A stretch of DNA of 64,000 bases, taken from Pseudomonas mandelii. GTDB taxonomy: Bacteria > Pseudomonadota > Gammaproteobacteria > Pseudomonadales > Pseudomonadaceae. The notes beneath the pieces were generated by a model that saw only the letters and a list, made by a program, of their open reading frames with translations, did no database searches and was not told the origin of the DNA. The stretch covers positions 124,001 to 188,000 of the forward strand of contig NZ_RCZA01000002.1 in NCBI RefSeq assembly GCF_006438925.1. Direction: 5' to 3'. Of the stretch, positions 19,679 through 28,441 are shown piece after piece. Every line of letters begins with the position of its first letter. The first letter of the stretch is position 1. The position numbers were made by a program, and so were the translations under genes.

Positions 19679-20281
19679 TCAGAAAGCGTAGTTCGCCGAC
19701 AGGTAGGTCTGGGCGCTGCTGGTCAGGTCCAGCGAACCCTGTTTGCTGCCACCGCGCTCGCTCATCTCGGTGCTGGCGTTGCTGCGCAGATAACGGTAAC
19801 CCAGTTCCACCGAGGTGTTTTGCGAAACCTGTTGCAGGACACCCAATTGGCCGCCGATGGCGTAACCGATGTCGCTGTCGCGGCTGAAACCTGGCGACTC
19901 CTGAGTCATTTTGGTTAAACCGGCCGTGGCGCCGCCGAACAGCTTGGTGCTGCCGCCCACCGGGTAGAACAGATCGTAGCTGCCCAAGAGGTTTTCCTGA
20001 CGCAGTTTAATGCCATTGTGCGAGCCCGACACGTTGTCGTAAGTGGCGTAGTAGCGGCCCTGGCTGTTTTGCTGGCCCAGACGCACACCCCAGGTGTTGT
20101 CCTTGCCGATCACGCCGTCGGCGTTCGGGCTGTTGAGGTTGTCGTTCAGGGCGTGGGACTTTTTGACTTTGTCGCTGGTCTGTCCAAAAGTAAGGCTGGC
20201 GAAATTGTCGTCGGAAGCGAAAGCCGCGGTACTCGCGCTCAGGACAGTGAAAGCCAGAAGCAGTTTTTTGAAGCCCGTCAT
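19679..20281 (-). CDS. oprH: Outer-membrane protein OprH
   Basis: 200 residues, equal to P. aeruginosa OprH. A signal peptide (MTGFKKLLLAFTVLSASTAA, cut after AFA) is followed by alternating beta strands and a C-terminal aromatic YLSANYAF typical of outer-membrane barrels. OprH stabilises LPS when Mg2+ is low. It is the first gene of the phoPQ operon, with AAGGAA upstream of the start and four PhoP half-sites in its promoter. Confidence 0.95.
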   Translation of the reverse strand: MTGFKKLLLAFTVLSASTAAFASDDNFASLTFGQTSDKVKKSHALNDNLNSPNADGVIGKDNTWGVRLGQQNSQGRYYATYDNVSGSHNGIKLRQENLLGSYDLFYPVGGSTKLFGGATAGLTKMTQESPGFSRDSDIGYAIGGQLGVLQQVSQNTSVELGYRYLRSNASTEMSERGGSKQGSLDLTSSAQTYLSANYAF

Positions 20282-20334
20282 AGGGGAGTTCCTTATGTGC
20301 TATTTGGGTACGGGGCAAGGTTACTCACCCGGCC

Positions 20335-20373
20335 CTGAACTCCCCCTGAACGCACTCTGAACCTGAGCTGAAT
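20335..20373 (-). promoter_or_regulatory. Array of four PhoP half-sites upstream of oprH
   Basis: On the minus strand GTTCAG occurs at 20357-20362, 20346-20351 and 20335-20340, with ATTCAG at 20368-20373, all at an exact 11-bp period. This matches the direct-repeat PhoP box of pseudomonads. It lies between divergent oprH and the dienelactone hydrolase gene. Confidence 0.85.
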
Positions 20374-20421
20374 CAAACCGACTAAGCTGTTTTGATGACT
20401 TTTCTGTCTGGAGATCCGACC

Positions 20422-21213
20422 ATGCGCATGTTTCTCGCTTTCGTCTTGCTGGCCCTGAGCGGGCTCAGCCAGGCGGCTATCAAGACTCAGGAAATCCCCT
20501 ATCAGAGTGCCGATGGCACCAAGCTGATCGGCTATTACGCCTACGACGACGCCATTAAAGGCCAGCGCCCGGGCGTGGTGGTGGTGCACGAATGGTGGGG
20601 GCTCAACGACTACACCAAGCGCCGCGCCCGTGATCTGGCCGGCCTGGGTTACAGCGCGCTGGCCATCGATATGTATGGCGACGGCAAGAACACCGAGCAT
20701 CCCAAGGACGCCATGGCCTTCATGCAAGCGGCAATGAAAGACAGTGCCGCGTCCAGCGCGCGCTTTCAGGCCGGGCTCGATCTGTTGAAGAAGCAACCGC
20801 AAACCGACCCGAACAAACTCGCGGCTATCGGTTATTGCTTCGGCGGCGGCGTGGTGCTGAATGCGGCACGTCAGGGTTTGCCGCTGGCGGGCGTGGTGAG
20901 TTTTCACGGTGCGCTGGCGACTAACACGCCTGCGACGCCTGGCAGTGTGAAAGCGAAAATTCTTGTTGAGCATGGGGCGATGGACAGCATGGTCACACCG
21001 GATAACGTTGCAGCGTTCAAGGCTGAAATGGACAAGGCCGGGGCTGACTATAAGTTCGTCAGCCTGGAGGGCGCCAAGCATGGGTTCAGTAATCCTGATG
21101 CGGATCGTCTGAGCCATGGCGATCATGCCGGGCCGGACATTGGCTATAACAAGGCGGCGGATGAAAAATCCTGGGCGGACATGCAGGCGTTTTTCAAGAA
21201 GATATTTGGCTGA
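20422..21213 (+). CDS. Periplasmic dienelactone hydrolase-family protein
   Basis: 263 residues with a signal peptide MRMFLAFVLLALSGLSQAA, so export is predicted. The alpha/beta hydrolase core has the nucleophile Cys in AIGYCFGGGVVLN, an oxyanion-type VVVVHEWWGLNDYTKRRARD, Asp in VEHGAMDSMVTP and His in GAKHGFSNPDAD. The start is chosen for GGAG eight bases upstream. Substrate unknown. It is divergent from oprH and shares the PhoP-site region, so PhoP may influence it. Confidence 0.88.
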   Translation: MRMFLAFVLLALSGLSQAAIKTQEIPYQSADGTKLIGYYAYDDAIKGQRPGVVVVHEWWGLNDYTKRRARDLAGLGYSALAIDMYGDGKNTEHPKDAMAFMQAAMKDSAASSARFQAGLDLLKKQPQTDPNKLAAIGYCFGGGVVLNAARQGLPLAGVVSFHGALATNTPATPGSVKAKILVEHGAMDSMVTPDNVAAFKAEMDKAGADYKFVSLEGAKHGFSNPDADRLSHGDHAGPDIGYNKAADEKSWADMQAFFKKIFG

Positions 21214-21237
21214 GCAGGCAGACCGCGGCGCGGCTAA

Positions 21238-21309
21238 TCGCGAGCAAGCTCGCTCCCACACTGGATCTATGTAGCATCATAAATCCCTGTGGGAGCGAGC
21301 CTGCTCGCG
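21238..21309. repeat. REP doublet
   Basis: TCGCGAGCAAGCTCGCTCCC and its inverse between the hydrolase and phosphopantetheinyl transferase genes. Confidence 0.85.
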
Positions 21310-21366
21310 AAGGGCCACACCTCAGTCTGCCGTCAGGGCTACCCAGCCTGAGAGCAACCCGGCAAA

Positions 21367-22101
21367 ATGCCCCACATGAATCGCGCCCCCGCCCTCCCCG
21401 TCTGCTGCACCCCACTCGATGCCCATTGGCCGCTGCCGTTTGCGCTGCCCGATACGGTGCTGTTGAGCACTCACTTCGATACCTCGCAATTGGCCAGCGA
21501 TGATTTCCAGCGCAGCGCCATCGAGCCGCCGCCCACCATCCAGCGTTCGGTCGCCAAGCGTCAGGCCGAGTTCCTCGCCGGGCGAGTTTGCGCTCGGGCG
21601 GCATTGCAACAGTTGGAAGGGCTGAGCTTCATCCCGGCCATCGGCGAAGACCGGGCACCGGTGTGGCCGACGCACATCACGGGCTCGATTACCCACAGCA
21701 CCGGCCGGGCCTCGGCGATTGTCGCGAAGAAAACCCACTGGCACGGCCTGGGGATGGACCTGGAAAACCTGCTCAACCCCGAACGGGCCGAGCGACTGGC
21801 CGGGGAAATCCTCACCCCGCCCGAGTTGCAACGCATGACCGCTGGCCGTCGCGATCAGTTGGCGATGCTGGTGACCTTGACGTTTTCGGTGAAGGAAAGC
21901 CTGTTCAAGGCGCTGTATCCGATCGTTCAGCAACGCTTCTATTTCGAGCACGCTGAAGTCTTGGAGTGGACCGAGAGCGGTGAAGTGCGGCTGCGGTTGC
22001 TGACTGATCTGTCCAGCGAATGGTGCAATGGCACTGAGTTGGATGCGCAGTTTGGGGTGGTGGATGGGCAGTTGTTGAGTCTGGTCAGCATCAAGGCCTG
22101 A
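21367..22101 (+). CDS. pcpS: 4'-phosphopantetheinyl transferase (PcpS/EntD type)
   Basis: 244 residues. The magnesium and CoA-binding motifs are GLGMDLENLL and FSVKESLFKALYP; SVAKRQAEFLAGRVCARAAL and ITGSITHSTGRASAIVAK are the other conserved blocks. The enzyme moves 4'-phosphopantetheine from CoA to acyl, aryl and peptidyl carrier proteins; pseudomonads use one such enzyme for fatty-acid, siderophore and NRPS carriers. No strong ribosome site decides between the ATGs at 21367 and 21376. Confidence 0.92.
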   Translation: MPHMNRAPALPVCCTPLDAHWPLPFALPDTVLLSTHFDTSQLASDDFQRSAIEPPPTIQRSVAKRQAEFLAGRVCARAALQQLEGLSFIPAIGEDRAPVWPTHITGSITHSTGRASAIVAKKTHWHGLGMDLENLLNPERAERLAGEILTPPELQRMTAGRRDQLAMLVTLTFSVKESLFKALYPIVQQRFYFEHAEVLEWTESGEVRLRLLTDLSSEWCNGTELDAQFGVVDGQLLSLVSIKA

Positions 22102-22111
22102 GAACGCGATC

Positions 22112-22251
22112 CCTGTAGCAGCTGGCGAAGCCTGCGTTCGGCTGCGAAGCAGTCGTAAATCCTGTGCATGCGGTTTATCTGAAGCACCGAGTTGTATGGT
22201 TTAACGACTGCTGCGCAGCCGAACGCAGGCTTCGCCAGCTGCTACAGGTCA
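22112..22251. repeat. Long inverted REP-type pair
   Basis: CTGTAGCAGCTGGCGAAGCC and GAACGCAGG-type arms repeated in inverse orientation about 60 bp apart (inverse starts near 22217), between convergent pcpS and the sensor kinase gene. Confidence 0.85.
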
Positions 22252-22262
22252 TACGCCAAGCC

Positions 22263-23873
22263 TCAACGCTTCTCCTGATTCCGCGGCCAGCTCAGGCTGA
22301 AACACGCCCCACCCAGGCTTTTGCTCTTGCTGATCAACGCCCGGCCATCATGCCAATGGATGATTCGCCGCACGATGGACAACCCCAATCCATGCCCACC
22401 GGAGGCGCGGGTACGGCTGTCATCGAGGCGCAGGAATGGCGTGAAGATCTTCTCCCAGGCCGTTTCCGGCACGCCCGGCCCGTCATCCTCGACATCCACT
22501 CGACAGCGCTGCTGCCCGACCTGATAACTGACGGTCACCCGTGATTGAGCGTGGCGCATGGCGTTGCTCACCAGGTTCTGCAACGCCCTGTGCAGGTAGC
22601 GCGGCTCGGCCTCGACCCAAGCGTCGTCGTTGTCAGCGGCGGACAAACACAAACCGCGCTGCACCGTGACCTCGGCGCGTAACGGCGCCAGTTCTTCGAT
22701 CACCTGATCGACCAACGCATCCAGATCGATCCGCTGAAAATTCAGCGCCGGTGAACCCTGTTCCAGTCGTGCGTAGGTGAGCATCTCGTCCACCAGTCGA
22801 TCGAGATCCTCGATGTCGTTGTCCATGCCTTCGCAGTATTTTTCCAACGCCTGCGGCGTGGTGGCCGAGCCGATCATTTCCAGACCAAATCGCAACCGCG
22901 CCACGGGTGTGCGCAGCTCATGCGACACGGCGCGCACCAGCTCACGCTGAATTGCCAACAGTTGCTGCAAGTGCTCGGCCATGCCGTTGAACGCCGAGGC
23001 CAGCCGCCCCACCGAGTCCGCGCCGCTTGCCGGCACGCGGGTTTCCAGGCTGCCCTTGGCGATGCGCGTGGCGGCCGCTTCCAGGCCACGCAAACGTCGC
23101 TCAAGTTGGCGCACCAACAAATAGACGATCAAACCGATCAGGCTCAAACCCAGGGCGGCGATCAGCACCAGCCACTCCGGCGGATAAGGATTCATCTGAT
23201 ACAACGGGCCGATTTCCAGCACCCACGGCGTACCGACCATGCCGGCAAACACCCGGATCGAATCGCCGCCCTTGCCCAGCGCCATCACCGTGTCGCCCTC
23301 GGACACCCGGCGACTCTGGTCCTCGTCCATGTCCGCCTGTTCGATCGTCACCAGCCGCAAGTCGAAACCAAACCCTTTATCGCGCTTCAATTGCGCCAGG
23401 CGATCGGGTTGCTCGGCCACCGGGTAGCGCACCAATTCGTCGGCCAAGAGGTAAATAGTCGCCCGGGCCAGTTGTTCGCTGATCTGCTGGACTTCGCCGG
23501 TCAGCACCAGCTGTTCCTTGTCGCTGACCAACCGGTAAACCTTCGCCGCATGCGGACCGGTCTGTTCCACCAGCGCCTGACCGCGCAGCACGCGGGTGCG
23601 CTGGGTGAGGTCGAGGTCGGTTTGGGCAAAGGTCTTCAGTGCCAGAGGAATCCCCAACAACCGTTCCCACACCAGCAAGGCACGGTGGCGCTCGGTTTCA
23701 TTCATCGGGTTCAGATTGTCGGCCATCAGCGAGAACGTGCCGTGGGCGAGGCGTTCGCGGTATTGCTCGCCGCGCACCTGGTTAAGCAGGTGCAAGGCCA
23801 GCACGCCGAGTACCGCCACCAGAATCAGCGCCGCGCACATGCCGCCATAGATGCGCAGGAAGATCGAGTTCAC
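22263..23873 (-). CDS. Sensor histidine kinase, RstB-like
   Basis: 536 residues. One membrane segment at the N-terminus (MCAALILVAVLGVLALHLL), a periplasmic region of about 150 residues, a second segment WLVLIAALGLSLIGLIVYLL, a HAMP domain, the His box in RAVSHELRTPVARLRFGLEM, N box ALQNLVSNAMRHA and G boxes DDGPGVP and GGHGLGLSIVRRI. It overlaps the response regulator by 4 bp. The same kinase-regulator pair lies next to nrdA in P. aeruginosa; signal not known. Confidence 0.9.
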   Translation of the reverse strand: MNSIFLRIYGGMCAALILVAVLGVLALHLLNQVRGEQYRERLAHGTFSLMADNLNPMNETERHRALLVWERLLGIPLALKTFAQTDLDLTQRTRVLRGQALVEQTGPHAAKVYRLVSDKEQLVLTGEVQQISEQLARATIYLLADELVRYPVAEQPDRLAQLKRDKGFGFDLRLVTIEQADMDEDQSRRVSEGDTVMALGKGGDSIRVFAGMVGTPWVLEIGPLYQMNPYPPEWLVLIAALGLSLIGLIVYLLVRQLERRLRGLEAAATRIAKGSLETRVPASGADSVGRLASAFNGMAEHLQQLLAIQRELVRAVSHELRTPVARLRFGLEMIGSATTPQALEKYCEGMDNDIEDLDRLVDEMLTYARLEQGSPALNFQRIDLDALVDQVIEELAPLRAEVTVQRGLCLSAADNDDAWVEAEPRYLHRALQNLVSNAMRHAQSRVTVSYQVGQQRCRVDVEDDGPGVPETAWEKIFTPFLRLDDSRTRASGGHGLGLSIVRRIIHWHDGRALISKSKSLGGACFSLSWPRNQEKR

Positions 23874-24583
23874 AGCGTGCAGGCTTCCGGAACGAACAGA
23901 TAACCTTTGCTGCGGATGGTCTTGATCAGCCGCGGATGCTCCGGGTCATCGCCGATTTTCGGGCGAATGCGCGAGATGCGCACGTCGATGGAACGGTCCT
24001 GGCCGTCATAGCCAATGCCGCGCAATGCAGTGAAAATCTCTTCCCGGGACAGGATGCGCCCGGCGTTGGCCACCAGCAGCCAAAGCAAGTCGAACTCGGC
24101 ACTGGTCAACTCGATGCCGTTGTCGTTGAGCCAGGCTTCGCGCAATGCGTTGTCGACCACCAACGGACCGAACTGCAGGCGCCGTTGTTTTTCCGGCGCC
24201 ACTTCCGGGGCTTCACTGCGTCGCAACAAGGCCTGGATGCGCGCCAGCAACAGACGTGGGCGAACCGGTTTGCACACGTAGTCGTCGGCACCCAGGTCCA
24301 GGCCAAGAATCTGATCGGTATCGTCGGTGCGGGCGGTGAGCATCAGGATCGGGCCGTCATACTTGTCGCGGACCTTGCGGCAGATGCTCAGGCCATCCTC
24401 GCCCGGCAACATGAGGTCGAGGATCACCAGGTCCGGTTTCTCCTTGATGATTCGGGCTGCGGCCAAGGCGCCGTTACCCTCGATCGATACGCGCAGGCCA
24501 TTGGCTTCCAGGTAATCGCGGGTCAGTTCGGCCAGACGCTGGTCGTCCTCGACAATCAATACCTGCCAGGCTTCTTGCTCCAC
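23870..24583 (-). CDS. OmpR-family response regulator, RstA-like
   Basis: 237 residues with a GTG start; GAGG lies five bases upstream and an in-frame extension to 24730 lacks such a site. The receiver has VEDDQRLAELTRDYLEANG, acceptor Asp in PDLVILDLMLPGEDG and Lys in DDYVCKPVRPR. The winged helix reads LTSAEFDLLWLLVANAGRIL and RSIDVRISRIRPKIG, ending TIRSKGYLF. It is the first gene of the pair with the downstream kinase. It faces nrdA across a 740-bp region. Confidence 0.92.
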   Translation of the reverse strand: MEQEAWQVLIVEDDQRLAELTRDYLEANGLRVSIEGNGALAAARIIKEKPDLVILDLMLPGEDGLSICRKVRDKYDGPILMLTARTDDTDQILGLDLGADDYVCKPVRPRLLLARIQALLRRSEAPEVAPEKQRRLQFGPLVVDNALREAWLNDNGIELTSAEFDLLWLLVANAGRILSREEIFTALRGIGYDGQDRSIDVRISRIRPKIGDDPEHPRLIKTIRSKGYLFVPEACTL

Positions 24584-25322
24584 GGTGACCTCTGCTTGCC
24601 AACAACACTTAATAAGGAAGGATCCGCCCGTCTTTTTGTAATGATTGGGGAGGATAAGAATGCATCTGCATTGGCCGATTGTATAAACGCCACTCGCCAA
24701 GAACACAAGCCGGTAAATGCGTTCGGACAACGCGGTTTTTTGTGATAGGGTTCGCGCCCTTAAAAACCCGAGCGACTGTTTTCAATCGGTGAAAATCAGT
24801 GAAAAACGGTCCGCTCCAGCTAGGTCGCGGCCTACACGCCCGTTCCACCTTTCACACACAATTTACGCACAGGTTTATCCACAGGTAGTACGTTGCAACA
24901 CCCCCCAAAACGCATTATCTTGTACCCCGGCGCCAAAAAAACCCTACATGTAGGGTTTTGCGTAAAAAACCAAACACAAATCAGACACCGATTTCAAGCG
25001 CTTTTATTGCCTCTGTCCGGTTGAACCAAACGTATTTTCGAAAGACCAAACCGCCCGTGCGGATGGCTACTGTTTTTGAGCCGAAAACGGCGTTAACGGT
25101 ACGGGTGTTGCAGTCAGTTACTGTCACCCAAAAGGATCCCGGTTTCAGGTTCAAGGCCTGGGACCAAAGACTTCGGCATGGAAGCGGCGCCCCAATTGCC
25201 CCTTCCTGATCTGTCCCGAAGTTGGTATGCCCGGCCCCTCGCCGGTTGTAGTGCTTCAGGACGGAACGGTGGGCACCGTGATGGTGCCCAAACAAACATA
25301 GAGAATGTGGAGACAACCCCCC
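24584..25322. promoter_or_regulatory. Regulatory region between the RstA-like gene and nrdA
   Basis: No gene is seen in 740 bp. Notable sites: a perfect DnaA box TTATCCACA (24875-24883) with a weaker TTACGCACA 12 bp before it; a 14-bp match to the NrdR-box pattern, ACGCATTATCTTGT (24910-24923, 11 of 14 by eye); a 22-bp perfect palindrome centred on ACATGT (24938-24959); and a leader hairpin TGGGCACC/GGTGCCCA (25270-25290) 33 bp before the nrdA start. DnaA and NrdR are known regulators of nrdAB in gammaproteobacteria. Confidence 0.6.
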
Positions 25323-28217
25323 ATGCAAACCGACACAACTCGCGAGAACCCGCAGGGCACCTTGCCGCAGGCCGCTGATTCGACTTCGGATCTGTCCGCC
25401 ACCGCGCCTGGCCAGCTGCGCGTGATCAAGCGTAACGGCACTGTCGTTCCTTACACCGATGACAAGATCACCGTCGCCATCACCAAAGCGTTTCTCGCAG
25501 TTGAGGGCGGCACCGCTGCCGCTTCGTCGCGAATCCACGACACCGTTGCCCGTCTGACCGAACAAGTCACCGCGACCTTCAAGCGTCGCATGCCCTCGGG
25601 CGGCACGATTCACATCGAAGAAATCCAGGACCAGGTCGAACTGGCCCTGATGCGTGCCGGCGAGCAGAAAGTAGCGCGCGACTACGTGATCTACCGTGAC
25701 GGTCGTTCGAAAGAACGCGCCGCCCACGCACCGGCCGAGGAAGCAGTCAACGCTCACCCGTCGATCCGCATCACCCGCGCCGATGGCACCTTTGCTCCTC
25801 TGGACATGGGCCGCCTGAACACCATCGTTACCGAAGCGTGCGAAGGCCTGGAAGAAGTCGACGGCGACCTGATCCAGCGCGAAACCCTGAAAAACCTGTA
25901 CGACGGCGTGGCCCTGACCGACGTCAACACCGCGTTGGTGATGACCGCCCGTACGCTGGTCGAGCGTGAGCCGAACTACTCGTTCGTGACCGCTCGCCTG
26001 CTGATGGACACCCTGCGTGCCGAAGGCCTGAGCTTCCTGGAAGTCGCCGAAAGCGCGACCCACCACGAAATGGTCGACCTGTACGCCAAGGCCCTGCCTT
26101 CGTACATCGCCAAGGGCATCGAATTCGAATTGCTGAACCCGGTCCTGGCCACCTTCGACCTGGAAAAACTCGGCAAGGCGATCAACCACGAGCGCGACCA
26201 GCAGTTCACGTACCTGGGCCTGCAAACCCTGTACGACCGTTATTTCATCCACAAGGACGGTATCCGCTTCGAACTGCCGCAGATCTTCTTCATGCGTGTG
26301 GCCATGGGCCTGGCGATCGAAGAGAAGAACAAGGAAGACCGTGCGATCGAGTTCTACAACCTGTTGTCGTCCTTCGACTACATGTCCTCGACCCCGACCC
26401 TGTTCAACGCCGGCACCCTGCGTCCACAGCTGTCGAGCTGCTACCTGACCACCGTGCCGGATGACCTGTCGGGCATCTACCACGCGATCCACGACAACGC
26501 CATGTTGTCCAAATTCGCTGGCGGCCTGGGCAACGACTGGACGCCGGTTCGTGCACTGGGTTCGTACATCAAGGGCACCAACGGCAAATCCCAGGGCGTT
26601 GTTCCGTTCCTGAAAGTAGTGAACGACACCGCCGTTGCCGTTAACCAGGGTGGCAAGCGCAAAGGCGCTGTCTGTGCCTACCTGGAAACCTGGCACATGG
26701 ACATTGAAGAGTTCATCGAACTCCGTAAGAACACCGGTGATGATCGTCGTCGTACCCACGACATGAACACCGCCAACTGGATCCCTGACCTGTTCATGAA
26801 ACGTGTCTTCGATGACGGCCCGTGGACCCTGTTCTCGCCGTCCGAAGTGCCGGATCTGCACGACCTGACCGGCAAAGCCTTCGAAGAACGTTACGAGTAC
26901 TACGAAGCCCTGTCCCAGTACCCAGGCAAGATCAAACTGTTCAAGACCATCCAGGCCAAAGACCTGTGGCGCAAAATGCTCTCCATGCTGTTTGAAACCG
27001 GCCACCCATGGCTGACCTTCAAAGACCCGTGCAACCTGCGCAGCCCGCAGCAGCACGTCGGCGTGGTTCACAGCTCGAACCTGTGCACCGAGATCACCTT
27101 GAACACCAACAAGGACGAGATCGCTGTTTGCAACCTGGGCTCGATCAACCTGCCGAACCACATCACCAACGGCAAGCTGGACACCGCCAAGCTGGAACGC
27201 ACCGTGAACACCGCCGTTCGCATGCTCGATAACGTTATCGACATCAACTACTACTCGGTGCCGCAAGCGAAGAACTCCAACTTCAAGCACCGTCCGGTCG
27301 GTCTGGGCATCATGGGCTTCCAGGACGCTTTGTACCTGCAGCACATTCCTTACGGTTCCGACGCGGCCGTCGAGTTCGCCGACAAGTCGATGGAAGCGGT
27401 CAGCTACTACGCGATCCAGGCTTCCTGCGACCTGGCCGACGAGCGCGGCGCTTACGAGACGTTCCAGGGTTCGCTGTGGTCCAAAGGCATCCTGCCGCTG
27501 GATTCGCAACAGATCCTGATCGAGCAACGTGGCCAGAAGTACATCGACGTTGACCTGAACGAATCCCTGGACTGGGCACCGGTTCGTGCCCGTGTACAGA
27601 AAGGCATTCGTAACTCCAACATCATGGCCATCGCACCGACCGCGACCATCGCCAACATCACTGGCGTATCGCAGTCGATCGAACCGACCTACCAGAACCT
27701 CTACGTGAAATCGAACCTGTCGGGCGAATTCACCGTGATCAACCCGTACCTGGTTCGCGACCTGAAGGCTCGCGGTCTGTGGGACTCGGTCATGATCAAC
27801 GACCTGAAGTACTACGACGGTTCGGTGCAGCAGATCGAGCGCATCCCGCAAGAACTCAAAGAGCTCTACGCGACTGCCTTCGAAGTGGACACCAAGTGGA
27901 TCGTTGACGCGGCCAGCCGTCGTCAGAAGTGGATCGACCAGGCTCAGTCGCTGAACCTGTACATCGCTGGCGCTTCGGGCAAGAAGCTGGACGTGACCTA
28001 CCGCATGGCCTGGTACCGTGGTCTGAAAACCACTTACTACCTCCGTGCCCTGGCCGCAACCAGCACCGAGAAGTCGACCATCAACACCGGCAAGCTGAAC
28101 GCTGTTTCCAGCGGCGGCAACCACGGTGAAGATTCGGTCCTGGCAGCTCCCGCAGGTCCAGCTCCAGTGCCGAAGGCTTGCGCCATCGACGAGCCGGATT
28201 GCGAAGCTTGCCAATAA
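25323..28217 (+). CDS. nrdA: Class Ia ribonucleotide reductase, large (alpha) subunit
   Basis: 964 residues, starting MQTDTTRENPQG as in other pseudomonads. Two tandem ATP-cone domains are visible (LRVIKRNGTVVPYTDDKITV near residue 40 and IRITRADGTFAPLDMGRLNT near 150), as known for P. aeruginosa NrdA. Catalytic elements follow: Cys in LSSCYLTTVPD (about 373), NLCTEITLNT with the radical Cys and Glu, Cys in AVCNLGSINLP, and the C-terminal redox pair in DEPDCEACQ. It reduces ribonucleoside diphosphates together with NrdB. nrdB is not downstream; a terminator and then the flagellar operon follow. Confidence 0.96.
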   Translation: MQTDTTRENPQGTLPQAADSTSDLSATAPGQLRVIKRNGTVVPYTDDKITVAITKAFLAVEGGTAAASSRIHDTVARLTEQVTATFKRRMPSGGTIHIEEIQDQVELALMRAGEQKVARDYVIYRDGRSKERAAHAPAEEAVNAHPSIRITRADGTFAPLDMGRLNTIVTEACEGLEEVDGDLIQRETLKNLYDGVALTDVNTALVMTARTLVEREPNYSFVTARLLMDTLRAEGLSFLEVAESATHHEMVDLYAKALPSYIAKGIEFELLNPVLATFDLEKLGKAINHERDQQFTYLGLQTLYDRYFIHKDGIRFELPQIFFMRVAMGLAIEEKNKEDRAIEFYNLLSSFDYMSSTPTLFNAGTLRPQLSSCYLTTVPDDLSGIYHAIHDNAMLSKFAGGLGNDWTPVRALGSYIKGTNGKSQGVVPFLKVVNDTAVAVNQGGKRKGAVCAYLETWHMDIEEFIELRKNTGDDRRRTHDMNTANWIPDLFMKRVFDDGPWTLFSPSEVPDLHDLTGKAFEERYEYYEALSQYPGKIKLFKTIQAKDLWRKMLSMLFETGHPWLTFKDPCNLRSPQQHVGVVHSSNLCTEITLNTNKDEIAVCNLGSINLPNHITNGKLDTAKLERTVNTAVRMLDNVIDINYYSVPQAKNSNFKHRPVGLGIMGFQDALYLQHIPYGSDAAVEFADKSMEAVSYYAIQASCDLADERGAYETFQGSLWSKGILPLDSQQILIEQRGQKYIDVDLNESLDWAPVRARVQKGIRNSNIMAIAPTATIANITGVSQSIEPTYQNLYVKSNLSGEFTVINPYLVRDLKARGLWDSVMINDLKYYDGSVQQIERIPQELKELYATAFEVDTKWIVDAASRRQKWIDQAQSLNLYIAGASGKKLDVTYRMAWYRGLKTTYYLRALAATSTEKSTINTGKLNAVSSGGNHGEDSVLAAPAGPAPVPKACAIDEPDCEACQ

Positions 28218-28237
28218 GCTGAGCCGGTAACCCGACC

Positions 28238-28275
28238 CCCCCGACAGTCCTCTGGATTGTCGGGGGTTTTCTTTT
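28238..28275 (+). terminator. nrdA intrinsic terminator
   Basis: CCCCCGACA and TGTCGGGGG arms with an 11-nt loop, then TTTTCTTTT. Confidence 0.9.
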
Positions 28276-28288
28276 GCCTGCCTTTAAG

Positions 28289-28371
28289 ATCAAAAGATCG
28301 CAGCCTCGTTTCACTCGACAGCTCCTACAGGGGATCGCAATTTCCTGTAGGAGCTTGCGATCTTTTGATAT
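28289..28371. repeat. REP doublet
   Basis: GATCAAAAGATCGCAGCC and the inverse TGCGATCTTTTGAT with TAGGAGCT arms between the convergent nrdA and flgE. Confidence 0.8.
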
Positions 28372-28386
28372 TGATTCTGCCAGGCA

Positions 28387-28415
28387 CAAAAAAGCCCCTC
28401 GATCGAGGGGCTCTT
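28387..28415 (-). terminator. flgE (flgBCDE) intrinsic terminator
   Basis: AGCCCCTCGATCGAGGGGCT with a run of six U on the minus strand, 27 bp after the flgE stop. Confidence 0.88.
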
Positions 28416-28441
28416 TGTGCAGCGCTTTCAGCCAACCCGCA

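Noticed and set aside
24981-28214. A 1077-codon open frame antisense to nrdA
   Set aside because: It is a by-product of the GC3 bias of nrdA, which matches class Ia reductases along its whole length.
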